The position numbers and the translations under genes were made by a program. Positions 16,169 through 24,666 of a stretch of DNA of 39,235 bases are shown piece by piece. This DNA is from an uncultured Veillonellaceae bacterium (GTDB lineage Bacteria > Bacillota > Negativicutes > Selenomonadales > Selenomonadaceae), in the NCBI GenBank assembly GCA_900316275.1, contig ONCF01000028.1, positions 1 through 39,235 on the forward strand, given 5' to 3'. Position 1 is the stretch's first letter. Each line of letters opens with the position of its first letter. Below the pieces are notes generated by a model. It saw nothing but the letters and a program-made list of their open reading frames with translations, was not told the origin of the DNA and searched no databases.

Positions 16169-17710
16169 TTGCGTTGTAGTTGGTTTCACGGGTTCTTTCA
16201 TAATATAATAGCATCGCAGCTGACGGGACGGTGCCTGTGGCGGGGCGCCGTGGGCGCGCTGCTGCTCTGCGTGGCGTTGCAGCTGCCAGCATGGGCGGCG
16301 GCCAGTTTACAAGGCGTGCGCTTCCATAGCGGCAACGAGCACGACCGCATCGTGTTCGACCTTTCGGAGATGCCTCTCTATACCGTGCGTGCGAGCGAGG
16401 ACGGACGGCGCGTGACCATCGATTTTACGGAGCTCGGCCTGCGGCATTTCCACCAGCAGAACTGGCAGAGCAGCCGTGTACAGGCCGTAGGCTATGCGCA
16501 GAAACAGGGCCATTTCCTCGTGACGCTGCAGCTGAAGGCGGGCCTGACCTACAAGGTCGCCAATCTGCACCAGCCCGCGCGCGTGTTCATCGATGTGCTG
16601 CCAGCTAAAACAGCAGCAGACAAGGTGCCGACGCAGGGGCAGTCTGGCCAGGCAGAGCAGGCCAAGCAGCAGGATGCATCTGTCGTGCGCAATGGCAACG
16701 ACCCGTTGCAGAATACGGTGACGGCGGACCTCGCCCCCGGCTTGCAGCAAAAGAGCTGTGTGTACTGGGATGAGGACGGCAAAATTTCCGCGTGGTTCAT
16801 CATCGCCGACCACAACCGTTACCGTGTACGCCCGGCGCTCGGGCAGGGGCGCATACCGGGCTGCGAGGCGCTCAGTGGCATTTCGGACCGCTACGACGCC
16901 GTGGCGGCCATCAACGCCTCGTATTTTAACTGGAACGGCGACCTCATCGGTGTGACGAAAATCGACGGCAGCGTCGTGGGCACGACGTATTACGCGCGGA
17001 GTGCTTTCGGCATCATGCCCGACGGACGCAGCGTGTTCGGCACGGTGAGCTACGAGGGTGAGGTCACGCTCGGCCGTGTGACGCAGCCCGTGGCGGGCGT
17101 GGACTGCGAGCGCGGCGCAGACAGTCTCGTACTCTATAACCGTTATTATGGCAAAACGACGCGCACGAACGAGTACGGGCGCGAGTACGTCGTGCGAAAT
17201 GGTCGCGTGACGGCCATCGGCACGGGTAACACACCTATCCCAAGTGACGGCTGGGTCGTCTCCGTACACGGCAAGGTCATGGACGCCTGTGCGGGCGTTA
17301 AAGTCGGTGACGCCGTGAGTATCATACAGGAGCTCGGCACGCCTTGGGACGAGGCCGTGCAGGTGCTCGGCGTCGGCCCGCGGCTGCTGCAGGCGGGACG
17401 CGTGCACGTGACGGCCTCCGAGGAGCAGTTCCCCGGTGATATCCGCTATGGGCGCGCGCCGCGCAGCGCTATCGGCGTGCTCGCGAACGGTGACTATATC
17501 CTCGGCGTTGTCGACGGGCGGCAGGCGAGCAGCCACGGGCTCACGCTCACGGAGTGGGCGCAGCTGCTGCAGCGTTTCGGCGCCGTGGACGCCATCAATT
17601 TCGATGGCGGCGGCTCATCGGAGCTCATCGCTGGCGGCAACATCCTGAATTCGCCCTCCGACGGGCACGAGCGCCCCGTAGGCGCGGCGCTGCTCGTGTT
17701 CAATAAATAA
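16169..17710 (+). CDS. AMIN-domain phosphodiester glycosidase (NAGPA family), secreted
   Basis: 513 residues from TTG 16169, chosen because GGAGG lies at 16154-16158 and because the open frame further upstream crosses a terminator. A long signal peptide ends near LPAWAAA. An AMIN domain follows (about 45-140: GVRFHSGNEHDRIVFDLS, ARVFIDVLPA), a fold that binds peptidoglycan or envelope partners. After a polar linker comes a phosphodiester glycosidase domain like human NAGPA: AINASYFNWNGD, SAFGIMPDGR, VGPRLLQAGRV, RSAIGVLANGDYIL and INFDGGGSSELI near the end. The last motif is the family's active-site region. The substrate is probably an envelope glycan phosphodiester; this is unproven. Confidence 0.88.
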   Translation: MRCSWFHGFFHNIIASQLTGRCLWRGAVGALLLCVALQLPAWAAASLQGVRFHSGNEHDRIVFDLSEMPLYTVRASEDGRRVTIDFTELGLRHFHQQNWQSSRVQAVGYAQKQGHFLVTLQLKAGLTYKVANLHQPARVFIDVLPAKTAADKVPTQGQSGQAEQAKQQDASVVRNGNDPLQNTVTADLAPGLQQKSCVYWDEDGKISAWFIIADHNRYRVRPALGQGRIPGCEALSGISDRYDAVAAINASYFNWNGDLIGVTKIDGSVVGTTYYARSAFGIMPDGRSVFGTVSYEGEVTLGRVTQPVAGVDCERGADSLVLYNRYYGKTTRTNEYGREYVVRNGRVTAIGTGNTPIPSDGWVVSVHGKVMDACAGVKVGDAVSIIQELGTPWDEAVQVLGVGPRLLQAGRVHVTASEEQFPGDIRYGRAPRSAIGVLANGDYILGVVDGRQASSHGLTLTEWAQLLQRFGAVDAINFDGGGSSELIAGGNILNSPSDGHERPVGAALLVFNK

Positions 17711-17743
17711 GCCGCGTTGGCAGGTGCTATTCCCTGTCGAGTA

Positions 17744-17752
17744 TGCTATAAT
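17744..17752 (+). promoter_or_regulatory. Extended -10 promoter of the S55 gene, followed by a palindromic leader
   Basis: TGC-TATAAT (TATAAT at 17747-17752) without a clear -35 box. In the leader, GCTGGC-G-GCCAGC (17813-17825) is a perfect short palindrome just before the ribosome site. Confidence 0.5.
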
Positions 17753-17844
17753 GGAAGCTAACGACAATTGACGGGCTGCGCTGACGGCCAGTCAGGAGGC
17801 TGTGACAGCTGTGCTGGCGGCCAGCGGCAGATGAGGTGAACATC

Positions 17845-19971
17845 TTGCAAAGATTCGTAAGGAAAATGGTTATGGCAGGGCTGACGACCCTGATGCTCAC
17901 GGCAGGGATGCCGCATAGCTATGCTTTGGCACCGGTCATGCACACGGCAGACGTGCGTGAGGGCATGACTGGGCAGGCCTACACGGTGGTGGACAGCTCA
18001 GGCGTAATCAAAAATTTTGACGTGAGCATCGTCGGCACCATTGACAACGGCAAGGGCTCGAACGAAATGATTATGGCGAAGGCGGATGGCCCGCTCATTC
18101 ATCAGGTGGGTGGCATCCTGCAGGGCATGAGTGGCAGCCCCGTCTATATCGGCGGCAAACTCGTGGGCGCGGTGGCGGCCGGTCTCAAGGATATGACGCC
18201 GTATACGTTCTTCATCACGCCGATTGACAATATGCTGCCGCTCTGGCAGATGCCCGATAACAAGAACAAGACGCGTATCCGCACGATTGACCTGCGCAAG
18301 TACGCGGCTGACCAGAAGAAGGCCAAGGAAGAGGCCGAGAAAAAGGCTAAAGCGGGTACGAAAGACGACAAAGAACTGCAGTCTTTCCTCGACAAAGAAC
18401 TGGCCAAAATCAAGGCCAAAGAGGAAGCGGGCAAGCAGGATAGGGATAAAAAGGCCGCTGAGAACAAAAAGGCGGCTGAGTCGGCTCAGACCAAGGCAGA
18501 GGAAACTGCCCCAGCGGAGGCCGGGCAAGCCAAGACGGCTGACAGTAAAACGCAGGCAGAACCAGCAGCGTCTCAGGCCGAGCAGGCAGCTGCCGATAAA
18601 CCGGCGCAGGCGGAGCAGAAGACTGCTAAAAAGGCCGAGCCGAAGGATGTGCTGTATCTTTCGGGCTTTAATCAGGCCGGTATCCGTTTCCTGCAGGACA
18701 AGCTGCCGCTCGGCAGCCGCTACCAGCTGCTGCCCGTGAGTGGCAGTCTCGGCGCGCAGCAGTTGGATACGGACTATGATGCCGAGCTGCGTCCCGGCGA
18801 CCCTGTGGGCGTAGCCATTGTCTACGGTGATTTTGCCGTGGGCGCGACGGGCACGGTGACAGCGACGGACGACCGGCGCATTCTTGCTTTCGGCCACCCA
18901 TTCCTGCACAAGGGCAACGTAAACTATTTCATGACAAAGGCCAGCGTCGTCGGCACCATCAGCGGCGTGAGTAACGGCATGAAGATGGCGAACATCGGTG
19001 CCATCATCGGCCGCATCAATCAGGACCGTGACACGGGTATTGCGGGCACGCTGGGCGATTTCCCCTCCGTCGTGCCCATCAAGGTCAAGGTGCTGGATCA
19101 GAGCCTCGGCCGCGCCGAGCACTATGCGGCGCGCATCGCCTACGATGAAGATTTCCTGCCGCAGCTGTCGGGGGGCGTGACGTATGCGGCCATGAGCAAG
19201 GTCGCCGATACGCTCGGCGGCAGCACGGCCAATGTCAAATTTACCATCCGCACGAATGCGGTCAAAGAGGGCAAGGTCGAGCGCAGCAACATGTTCTACA
19301 ATACGGCGGACGTGGGGCAGATTGCAGTGGCTGAGGTCATGCAGGCCATGAACATCATCTGTGGCAACACGGACAAGGAGTCCGATATCCTCGACCTGCA
19401 GGTCGAGGTCACGATGGATAACGAGCGCAAGACGGCCTCCATCCTTTCCGTCGTGCCCGACAAGGTCAAGGTCCATCCCGGTGACACGGTTAAATTCACC
19501 GTCACCATCAAGCCATATCGTCGCGACAAGGAGACGCTGCTCATCAACTACACGGTGCCGGAGAACCAGCGCGCGGGCGCGCTGAACCTCGATGTACGCG
19601 GCGGCGGTCTCGTGCCGGTCACGAACTTCATGCTGTTGCAGCAGTCGGGCATCGATGTGGCGACGCCGGATGATAAAAAGAAGACGACCGAGGACAAACT
19701 CCACGACTTCCAGCAGACGGGCCGCAACAACGAGATTATCATTGCGCCGGGTGCTTCACCTGTCGAGTTGACGGAGAAACAGAAACGTGCCGCTATGCGC
19801 GAAGCGCAGCGCGTGGTCGAGGAGGCAGCGCGCAAGGCGAAGGCCGAGGGGCACAAGGCCAATCTGCTCGGCGTGCACAAAAAAGCCACGAACACGGGCG
19901 AGACGAAGTTTACGACGAAATATATCATTGACAATGTCCTGCACACGACGCTGCAGGTCGAGCGCAAGTGA
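17845..19971 (+). CDS. SpoIVB-like S55-domain protein with a Lys/Glu/Ala-rich insertion
   Basis: About 708 residues from TTG 17845, which has GAGGTGA just upstream; GTG 17836 is in frame but badly placed. A signal peptide ends near SYALA. The S55 features are present: GMSGSPVYIGGKLVGAV (Ser near residue 96, the likely nucleophile) and ILAFGHPF (His near 351), followed by VVGTISGV and GIAGTLGDFP. Between them lies a roughly 110-residue Lys/Glu/Ala/Gln-rich segment (about 152-267). The C-terminal half has beta-rich parts and ends with a charged helix. In B. subtilis SpoIVB the His precedes the Ser, so the halves are swapped here. SpoIVB acts in sporulation signalling; nothing else here points to sporulation, so an envelope protease or scaffold role is more likely. 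Confidence 0.8.
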   Translation: MQRFVRKMVMAGLTTLMLTAGMPHSYALAPVMHTADVREGMTGQAYTVVDSSGVIKNFDVSIVGTIDNGKGSNEMIMAKADGPLIHQVGGILQGMSGSPVYIGGKLVGAVAAGLKDMTPYTFFITPIDNMLPLWQMPDNKNKTRIRTIDLRKYAADQKKAKEEAEKKAKAGTKDDKELQSFLDKELAKIKAKEEAGKQDRDKKAAENKKAAESAQTKAEETAPAEAGQAKTADSKTQAEPAASQAEQAAADKPAQAEQKTAKKAEPKDVLYLSGFNQAGIRFLQDKLPLGSRYQLLPVSGSLGAQQLDTDYDAELRPGDPVGVAIVYGDFAVGATGTVTATDDRRILAFGHPFLHKGNVNYFMTKASVVGTISGVSNGMKMANIGAIIGRINQDRDTGIAGTLGDFPSVVPIKVKVLDQSLGRAEHYAARIAYDEDFLPQLSGGVTYAAMSKVADTLGGSTANVKFTIRTNAVKEGKVERSNMFYNTADVGQIAVAEVMQAMNIICGNTDKESDILDLQVEVTMDNERKTASILSVVPDKVKVHPGDTVKFTVTIKPYRRDKETLLINYTVPENQRAGALNLDVRGGGLVPVTNFMLLQQSGIDVATPDDKKKTTEDKLHDFQQTGRNNEIIIAPGASPVELTEKQKRAAMREAQRVVEEAARKAKAEGHKANLLGVHKKATNTGETKFTTKYIIDNVLHTTLQVERK

Positions 19972-20023
19972 AAAGGCAGCACGGCTCAAGCCGGGCGGAC
20001 TTAGGTAGGACCATACTCAGTAC

Positions 20024-20052
20024 TTGCCAGTTGCAGGCGATGATGGTAAACT
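20024..20052 (+). promoter_or_regulatory. Promoter of murA
   Basis: TTGCCA (20024-20029), a 17-base spacer and TAAACT (20047-20052). Confidence 0.5.
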
Positions 20053-20083
20053 ATCTATTGACGCTTTTTTGAGCTAGGAGGAT

Positions 20084-21361
20084 ATGGGACGCAGAATGGA
20101 AAAACTGGTAATCAATGGCGGACACCGTCTGCAGGGGCGCGTCAAAATCAGTGGCGCTAAAAACGCGGTGCTGCCCATTATTGCGGCGACACTGCTCGGA
20201 CAGGATACGCCGAGTCTGCTGGATGAGGTGCCGGCGCTGGAGGACGTGCATACCATTACCGAGGTGCTGAACATGCTGGGCGTCAAGGCGGAGTTCCTGG
20301 CGGAGCAGCATCAGCTGCGTGTCGACAGCAGTGTCATCGGCAGCTGTGAGGCACCGTACGACCTCGTGCGCAAGATGCGCGCTTCCTTCCTCATCATGGG
20401 GCCGTTGCTCGCGCGTTGCGGTCAGGCGAAAATCTCCCTGCCGGGCGGCTGTGCCATCGGCACGCGGCCCATAGATTTGCACCTCAAGGGTTTTGAGGCA
20501 CTGGGCGCGGATATCCGTATCGGTCACGGCTATATTGAGGCCGCAGCTCCCGAGGGCCTGAAGGGCGCGAAGATTTATCTCGATTTCCCCAGCGTGGGTG
20601 CGACGGAGAACATCCTTATGGCCGCCTCCATGGCCGAGGGGCAGACGATTCTGGAAAACCCGGCGCAGGAGCCAGAGATTGTTGACCTCGCTAACTATCT
20701 CAACGTTATGGGTGCGAAAATCCGCGGCGCGGGCACGAACGTCATCAAAATTGAGGGCGTGCCAAAACTCGTCGGTCGTGACTATACGATTATCCCCGAC
20801 CGCATCGAGGCCGGTACCTACATGGTCGCCGCCGCGATGACGCAGGGCGATGTCTATATCGAAAATGCCATCAGTGAGCATCTGAAGCCGGTCATCGCCA
20901 AGCTGAAAGAGGCGGGCGTGCAGATAGAGGAGGATGTCGACGGCATCCGTGTGACCTGTGATAAGCGCACGAAGGCCGTTGACATCAAGACCATGCCCTA
21001 TCCCGGTTTCCCTACGGATATGCAGGCGCAGTTCATGGCTATGCTGTCTATCTCCGAGGGCACGGGGCTCGTGACAGAGACGGTGTTCGAGAACCGCTTC
21101 ATGCACGTCGATGAGCTGAAGCGCATGGGCGCGAATATCCGCATCGATGGCCGTACGTCGGTCGTCGAGGGTGTGAGCGGCCTCACGGGCTGCCAGGTAA
21201 AGGCGACGGATTTGCGTGCCGGTGCCGCCATGGTGCTCGCGGGCCTCGTGGCTGAGGGCGAGACACAGGTGGGCTATATCCACCACATCGACCGTGGCTA
21301 TGATGACCTCGTGGGCAAGCTCGTGGGTCTCGGCGCTGACATTCGGCGGGTGGATTTCTGA
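20084..21361 (+). CDS. murA: UDP-N-acetylglucosamine 1-carboxyvinyltransferase
   Basis: 425 residues from ATG 20084; ATG 20096 (giving MEKLVINGG, the family's usual N-terminus) is equally plausible. The AGGAGGA at 20076-20082 is too close to the first and rather far from the second, so the start is unsettled. It transfers enolpyruvate from PEP to UDP-GlcNAc, the first committed step of peptidoglycan synthesis, in the cytoplasm. Conserved features: [10 protein letters not shown] with the catalytic-site Lys-Asn pair, [13 protein letters not shown], and [11 protein letters not shown] with the catalytic Cys (residue 123 from the first Met) that fosfomycin alkylates, so the enzyme is expected to be of the sensitive type. 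GFPTDMQAQ and [14 protein letters not shown] mark the C-terminal half. It is transcribed alone. Confidence 0.95.
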   Translation: MGRRMEKLVINGGHRLQGRVKISGAKNAVLPIIAATLLGQDTPSLLDEVPALEDVHTITEVLNMLGVKAEFLAEQHQLRVDSSVIGSCEAPYDLVRKMRASFLIMGPLLARCGQAKISLPGGCAIGTRPIDLHLKGFEALGADIRIGHGYIEAAAPEGLKGAKIYLDFPSVGATENILMAASMAEGQTILENPAQEPEIVDLANYLNVMGAKIRGAGTNVIKIEGVPKLVGRDYTIIPDRIEAGTYMVAAAMTQGDVYIENAISEHLKPVIAKLKEAGVQIEEDVDGIRVTCDKRTKAVDIKTMPYPGFPTDMQAQFMAMLSISEGTGLVTETVFENRFMHVDELKRMGANIRIDGRTSVVEGVSGLTGCQVKATDLRAGAAMVLAGLVAEGETQVGYIHHIDRGYDDLVGKLVGLGADIRRVDF

Positions 21362-21375
21362 TTAAATGTATTGTG

Positions 21376-21406
21376 AGCAGGGCTCCCGCGTGAGTCCTGC
21401 TTTTTC
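21376..21406 (+). terminator. Terminator after murA
   Basis: AGCAGGGCTC (21376-21385) pairs with GAGTCCTGCT (21392-21401), with one wobble, followed by T5. Confidence 0.85.
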
Positions 21407-21463
21407 CATCAAAACCGCGCACAGGAGTTTGCGCAGGTTTGATGTTTTATGGGAGGGAGTCTT

Positions 21464-22561
21464 ATGGGCTTTCAGTTCGAGGCGCCGTTGCAGCTGGCGC
21501 ATCTGCGCAGCAAGAACCTGGTCATCCGTTCGGCTACGCATAGTTTTCTCAGCGATAAAGACGGCTACATGACCGGGGCCGAGTTCCAGATGTACGAGGC
21601 CCTGGCCGCGCACGATGTCGGCATGATTATCACGGGGCATTGCTGCGTTGACCCGCTTGGGCGGGCGAATCCAGAACAGGTCAATATTTATGCCGATGAG
21701 TACGCGGCGCAGTTCCACCGCGCGGCCGAGCTCTGCCACGCGCACGGTGCGCTGTTTGTGTCGCAGATTTCGCATGCAGGCCCGCGCGCCGTGGATAACG
21801 ACGACCTCGCCGACGTGACGGCACGCGAGCTGAAAAAGGGCCGCCATGCGCGCGCCCTGACCGTGGCGGAAATCCAGCACATTGAGCAGCAGTTTATTGC
21901 GGCCGCCGTGCGTCTAAAGGACGCGGGCGTCGACGGCGTGCAGCTGCATGCGGCGCACTCCTATCTGCTCTCGCGCTTTATCGACCCGTATTTCAATACG
22001 CGTACGGACGCATACGGCGGGGGCATCGCGCAGCGTTTCCGCATGACGGAGGAGATTATCGAGGGTATCAAGGCTGCCTGCGGCGCGGAATTCCCCGTGC
22101 TCGTCAAAATCAACAGCGACACGAAGGCTGAGGACCAGGCAGCGTACCAGCAGGATATGCTCTGGGTGCTCCGGCGCTGCCATACGCTCGGTGTGGAGCT
22201 CGTGGAGCTCTCTGGTGCGGACTTTATCAATATGCCGAAAGACCGGACGCTCTACTATCTGGACATCGCCCAAAAGTACAAGCAGGCCGTGCCCGAACAG
22301 CCCATGAGCCTTGTGGGCGGCGTGCGTTCGGCGGCGGACATGGAGCAGGTACTCGCGAGCGGGCTCGACGCCGTGTCACTTTCGCGCGCGCTCATTGCCG
22401 AGCCGGCGTTCGTGAGCCAGCAGCTCGCGGGCGGGGACAAGTCAATCTGCGTCTCCTGCTGCCGTTGTTTCGCCCTGCCGCACATGCACGCGGGCGTGCG
22501 CTGCGTCTGGGAGTGGAAAGCGCTGCGCGCGAAGCAGCGCGCAGCCAAGGCAGCACAATAA
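21464..22561 (+). CDS. NADH:flavin oxidoreductase (old yellow enzyme family)
   Basis: 365 residues from ATG 21464, preceded by GGGAGGGAG. It is a single FMN-binding TIM barrel: IRSATHSFLSD near the start, SQISHAGPRA, and the signature HAAHSYLLSRFIDPYFNTRTD-YGG whose two His residues bind the substrate's carbonyl group. LVGGVRS and SLSRALIAEP near the end bind the flavin phosphate. The C-terminus carries Cys residues spaced C-x2-C-x2-C-x11-C (CVSCCRC...C), recalling the 4Fe-4S site of 2,4-dienoyl-CoA reductase-type members, but the FAD/NADH domain of those larger enzymes is absent. It should reduce an activated C=C bond with NAD(P)H; the substrate is unknown. Confidence 0.88.
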   Translation: MGFQFEAPLQLAHLRSKNLVIRSATHSFLSDKDGYMTGAEFQMYEALAAHDVGMIITGHCCVDPLGRANPEQVNIYADEYAAQFHRAAELCHAHGALFVSQISHAGPRAVDNDDLADVTARELKKGRHARALTVAEIQHIEQQFIAAAVRLKDAGVDGVQLHAAHSYLLSRFIDPYFNTRTDAYGGGIAQRFRMTEEIIEGIKAACGAEFPVLVKINSDTKAEDQAAYQQDMLWVLRRCHTLGVELVELSGADFINMPKDRTLYYLDIAQKYKQAVPEQPMSLVGGVRSAADMEQVLASGLDAVSLSRALIAEPAFVSQQLAGGDKSICVSCCRCFALPHMHAGVRCVWEWKALRAKQRAAKAAQ

Positions 22562-22591
22562 GTGGCGGCGTCAGGCAAAGATGTTTTTGTG

Positions 22592-22620
22592 GGACTTCCC
22601 GGCAGGGGAAGTCCTTTTTT
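22592..22620 (+). terminator. Terminator after the flavin oxidoreductase gene
   Basis: GGACTTCCC (22592-22600) and GGGAAGTCC (22606-22614) form a perfect 9-bp stem with a five-base loop, followed by T6. Confidence 0.9.
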
Positions 22621-22660
22621 GGTACTTTCAGCCAATTTTCAAAAATTTTCACTTTACAAG

Positions 22661-22689
22661 TTGACACTTTTGGTTGACAGTGCTATGAT
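22661..22689 (+). promoter_or_regulatory. Promoter of cstA
   Basis: TTGACA (22661-22666), a 17-base spacer and TATGAT (22684-22689), about 120 bases before the start codon. Confidence 0.8.
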
Positions 22690-22726
22690 ACATCTTACAC
22701 GAAATCATTTATTTCCACTAACAGAT

Positions 22727-22795
22727 TGTACAGTGTGTGTCATGCCTTTACACAACCATGCGATTGCATACAGTGTATTGTGTGACATGCGGTAC
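22727..22795 (+). promoter_or_regulatory. cstA leader with repeated elements
   Basis: The leader contains two near-identical direct repeats, GTGTGTCATGC (22735-22745) and GTGTGACATGC (22780-22790), each with CAGTGT just ahead, plus ATGC-GATT-GCAT between them. TGTAC at 22727 and GTACA at 22791 could close a long hairpin. It may bind a regulator or fold as RNA; no known riboswitch is recognised. Confidence 0.35.
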
Positions 22796-22812
22796 AGAAA
22801 GGAGTCAATGAA

Positions 22813-24498
22813 ATGACAGGATTAATGGTTTTAGGTCTTGCCATCGTGGTCTTTGCCTGTGCCTACATGGGCTATGGCCGCTGGCTGGTCAAGACCTGGG
22901 GCATCGACCCCAACGCCAAGACACCCGCAGTGAAGTATGAAGACGGTCAGGACTATGCACCAGCTTCGCGCTTCACGGTATTTGCTCATCAGTTTTCATC
23001 GATTACAGGCGCAGGACCGGTGACCGGACCGATTATCGCTGCCATGTTCGGCTGGGCGCCCGCCCTACTGTGGCTCCTGGTCGGCGGTGTCTTCTTCGGT
23101 GCGGTGCAGGACTTCACGGCGCTGTATGCCTCGGTCAAGAACGAGGGCAAGTCCATGGGCCTGCTCATCGAGAAGTACGTCGGCAAGACGGGCCGCCGCA
23201 TGTTCCTGCTGTTCTGCTGGCTGTTCACGCTGCTGGTGCTGGCCGCGTTCGCGGACATCATCGCCAACACGTTTAACGGCTTCACGAAGGACGGCGCACT
23301 GAATGTGCCGGGCGCCCAGGCCGCCACGATTTCCCTGCTCTACATCGTCGTCGCCATGGGCTTCGGCGTGTTCATCAAAAAGGTGCAGCCGAGCGGCGTT
23401 GTGAAGCTGTTCGTGGCCATTGTGCTCGTCATCGGCATGTTTGCCGTCGGCATGCAGCTGCCGCTGTACCTCGACGCGCAGACCTGGCGCGTGATTACGT
23501 TCGGTTACTGCTTCATCGCCTCCGTGTTGCCGATGTGGCTGCTCATGGAGCCGCGTGACTATCTGAGCTCGTTCCTGCTGCTCGGCATGGTGTTCGGCGG
23601 TGTCGTCGGCATCCTCGTCGCGAACCCGGTGCTGAACCTGCCAGCGTTCACGGGCTTCACGGTGAACGGCAAGAGCCTGTTCCCGATTCTCTTTATCACG
23701 ATTGCCTGCGGCGCGGTCTCCGGCTTCCATAGCCTCGTGTCCTCCGGTACGTCCTCCAAGGCCATCGCCAATGAGCGCGATATGCTGCCGGTCGGCTACG
23801 GTGCCATGCTCGTGGAGTCGCTGCTCGGCGTCGTTGCCCTTGTCATCGCGGCGGCCGCTGCCGGTGCCGATGGCTCCATGGCCCAGGGTACGCCGTTCCA
23901 GATTTTTGCCGGGGCCGTCGGTGGTTTCTTCCAGATGTTCGGCCTGCCCGCTGCCGTCTCGGCCTGCGTCATCACGATGTGCATCTCGGCGCTCGCCATG
24001 ACGACCATCGACTCCGTGGCGCGTATCGGCCGCATGAGCCTGCAGGAGCTGCTGGTGCCCGCCGAGGGTGAGCAGCAGAGCGCGGCCGCGAAATTCCTCT
24101 CCGGTGTCTATCCGGCGACGATTGTGACGCTCGCATTGGGCTTTGCCCTGTGCCAGGCCGGCTACATGGCCATCTGGCCGCTGTTCGGCGCCGCGAACCA
24201 GCTGCTCGCCTCACTTGTGCTCATCTCCCTCGCGGTGTTCCTGCGCACGACGGGCCGTCAGGGCTGGATGCTCTACGTGCCGATGTGCTTCATGTTCCTC
24301 GTGACCATGACCGCCCTCGTCATGAGCGTCGTCGGCATTTTCGGCAAACTCGCCGCCGGTAACTTTGTCTTCATGATTGACGGCCTGCAGCTCATCCTCG
24401 CGCTCGCGCTCATGATGCTGGCCGTGCTCGTCGTCAAGCACTGCGGCAAAGAACTCCTGACCGGCAAAGTCAACGAGACCCCAGCCGCCGCCGAGTAA
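22813..24498 (+). CDS. cstA: CstA-family peptide/pyruvate transporter
   Basis: 561 residues, many hydrophobic helices (roughly 15-16). AAAGGAGT lies upstream of ATG 22813. The N-terminal features YGRWLVKTWGIDP, TPAVKYEDGQDY, FAHQFSSITGAGPVTGP and the following GWAPALLWLLVG are diagnostic of the family, as are ISGFHSLVSSGT-type AVSGFHSLVSSGTSSK and LFGAANQLLA. Members import peptides or act as proton-coupled pyruvate transporters during nutrient limitation in the inner membrane. It is shorter than E. coli CstA (about 700) and lacks its C-terminal extension. It has its own strong promoter, a repeat-bearing leader and a terminator. Confidence 0.93.
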   Translation: MTGLMVLGLAIVVFACAYMGYGRWLVKTWGIDPNAKTPAVKYEDGQDYAPASRFTVFAHQFSSITGAGPVTGPIIAAMFGWAPALLWLLVGGVFFGAVQDFTALYASVKNEGKSMGLLIEKYVGKTGRRMFLLFCWLFTLLVLAAFADIIANTFNGFTKDGALNVPGAQAATISLLYIVVAMGFGVFIKKVQPSGVVKLFVAIVLVIGMFAVGMQLPLYLDAQTWRVITFGYCFIASVLPMWLLMEPRDYLSSFLLLGMVFGGVVGILVANPVLNLPAFTGFTVNGKSLFPILFITIACGAVSGFHSLVSSGTSSKAIANERDMLPVGYGAMLVESLLGVVALVIAAAAAGADGSMAQGTPFQIFAGAVGGFFQMFGLPAAVSACVITMCISALAMTTIDSVARIGRMSLQELLVPAEGEQQSAAAKFLSGVYPATIVTLALGFALCQAGYMAIWPLFGAANQLLASLVLISLAVFLRTTGRQGWMLYVPMCFMFLVTMTALVMSVVGIFGKLAAGNFVFMIDGLQLILALALMMLAVLVVKHCGKELLTGKVNETPAAAE

Positions 24499-24536
24499 AC
24501 ACACATTACCCCATCCCTAAATCAACATGAATAAAC

Positions 24537-24575
24537 AACCGCCAGCAGCGTGTGGTGACGCCGCTGGCGGTTTTG
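24537..24575 (+). terminator. Terminator after cstA
   Basis: AACCGCCAGC (24537-24546) pairs with GCTGGCGGTT (24563-24572), with an inner GCGT/ACGC extension, followed by T4. Confidence 0.85.
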
Positions 24576-24615
24576 CTATGTTTTGGACGAGTCAATTATT
24601 GCAGGGGCAATCGTC

Positions 24616-24644
24616 TTGCACTTTCGCGTATTTCGCCGTAAAAT
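24616..24644 (+). promoter_or_regulatory. Promoter of the Rpn-like gene
   Basis: TTGCAC (24616-24621), a 17-base spacer and TAAAAT (24639-24644). It lies just upstream of the chosen start and rules out the more distant in-frame start at 24583. Confidence 0.6.
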
Positions 24645-24666
24645 AATAGTAAAGGAGATGAGGCGC

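Noticed and set aside
17845-19971. Evidence of sporulation from the SpoIVB-like gene
   Set aside because: Only the S55 motifs are shared; the usual PDZ-S55 order and other sporulation genes are absent, and such long S55 proteins occur in non-spore-formers.
22562-22816. 84-residue frame upstream of cstA
   Set aside because: It runs through a terminator, a consensus promoter and the cstA leader, so it is not coding.
24583-24666. Longer N-terminus for the Rpn-like protein
   Set aside because: This part lies across the promoter and has no ribosome site; the family N-terminus begins after 24658.
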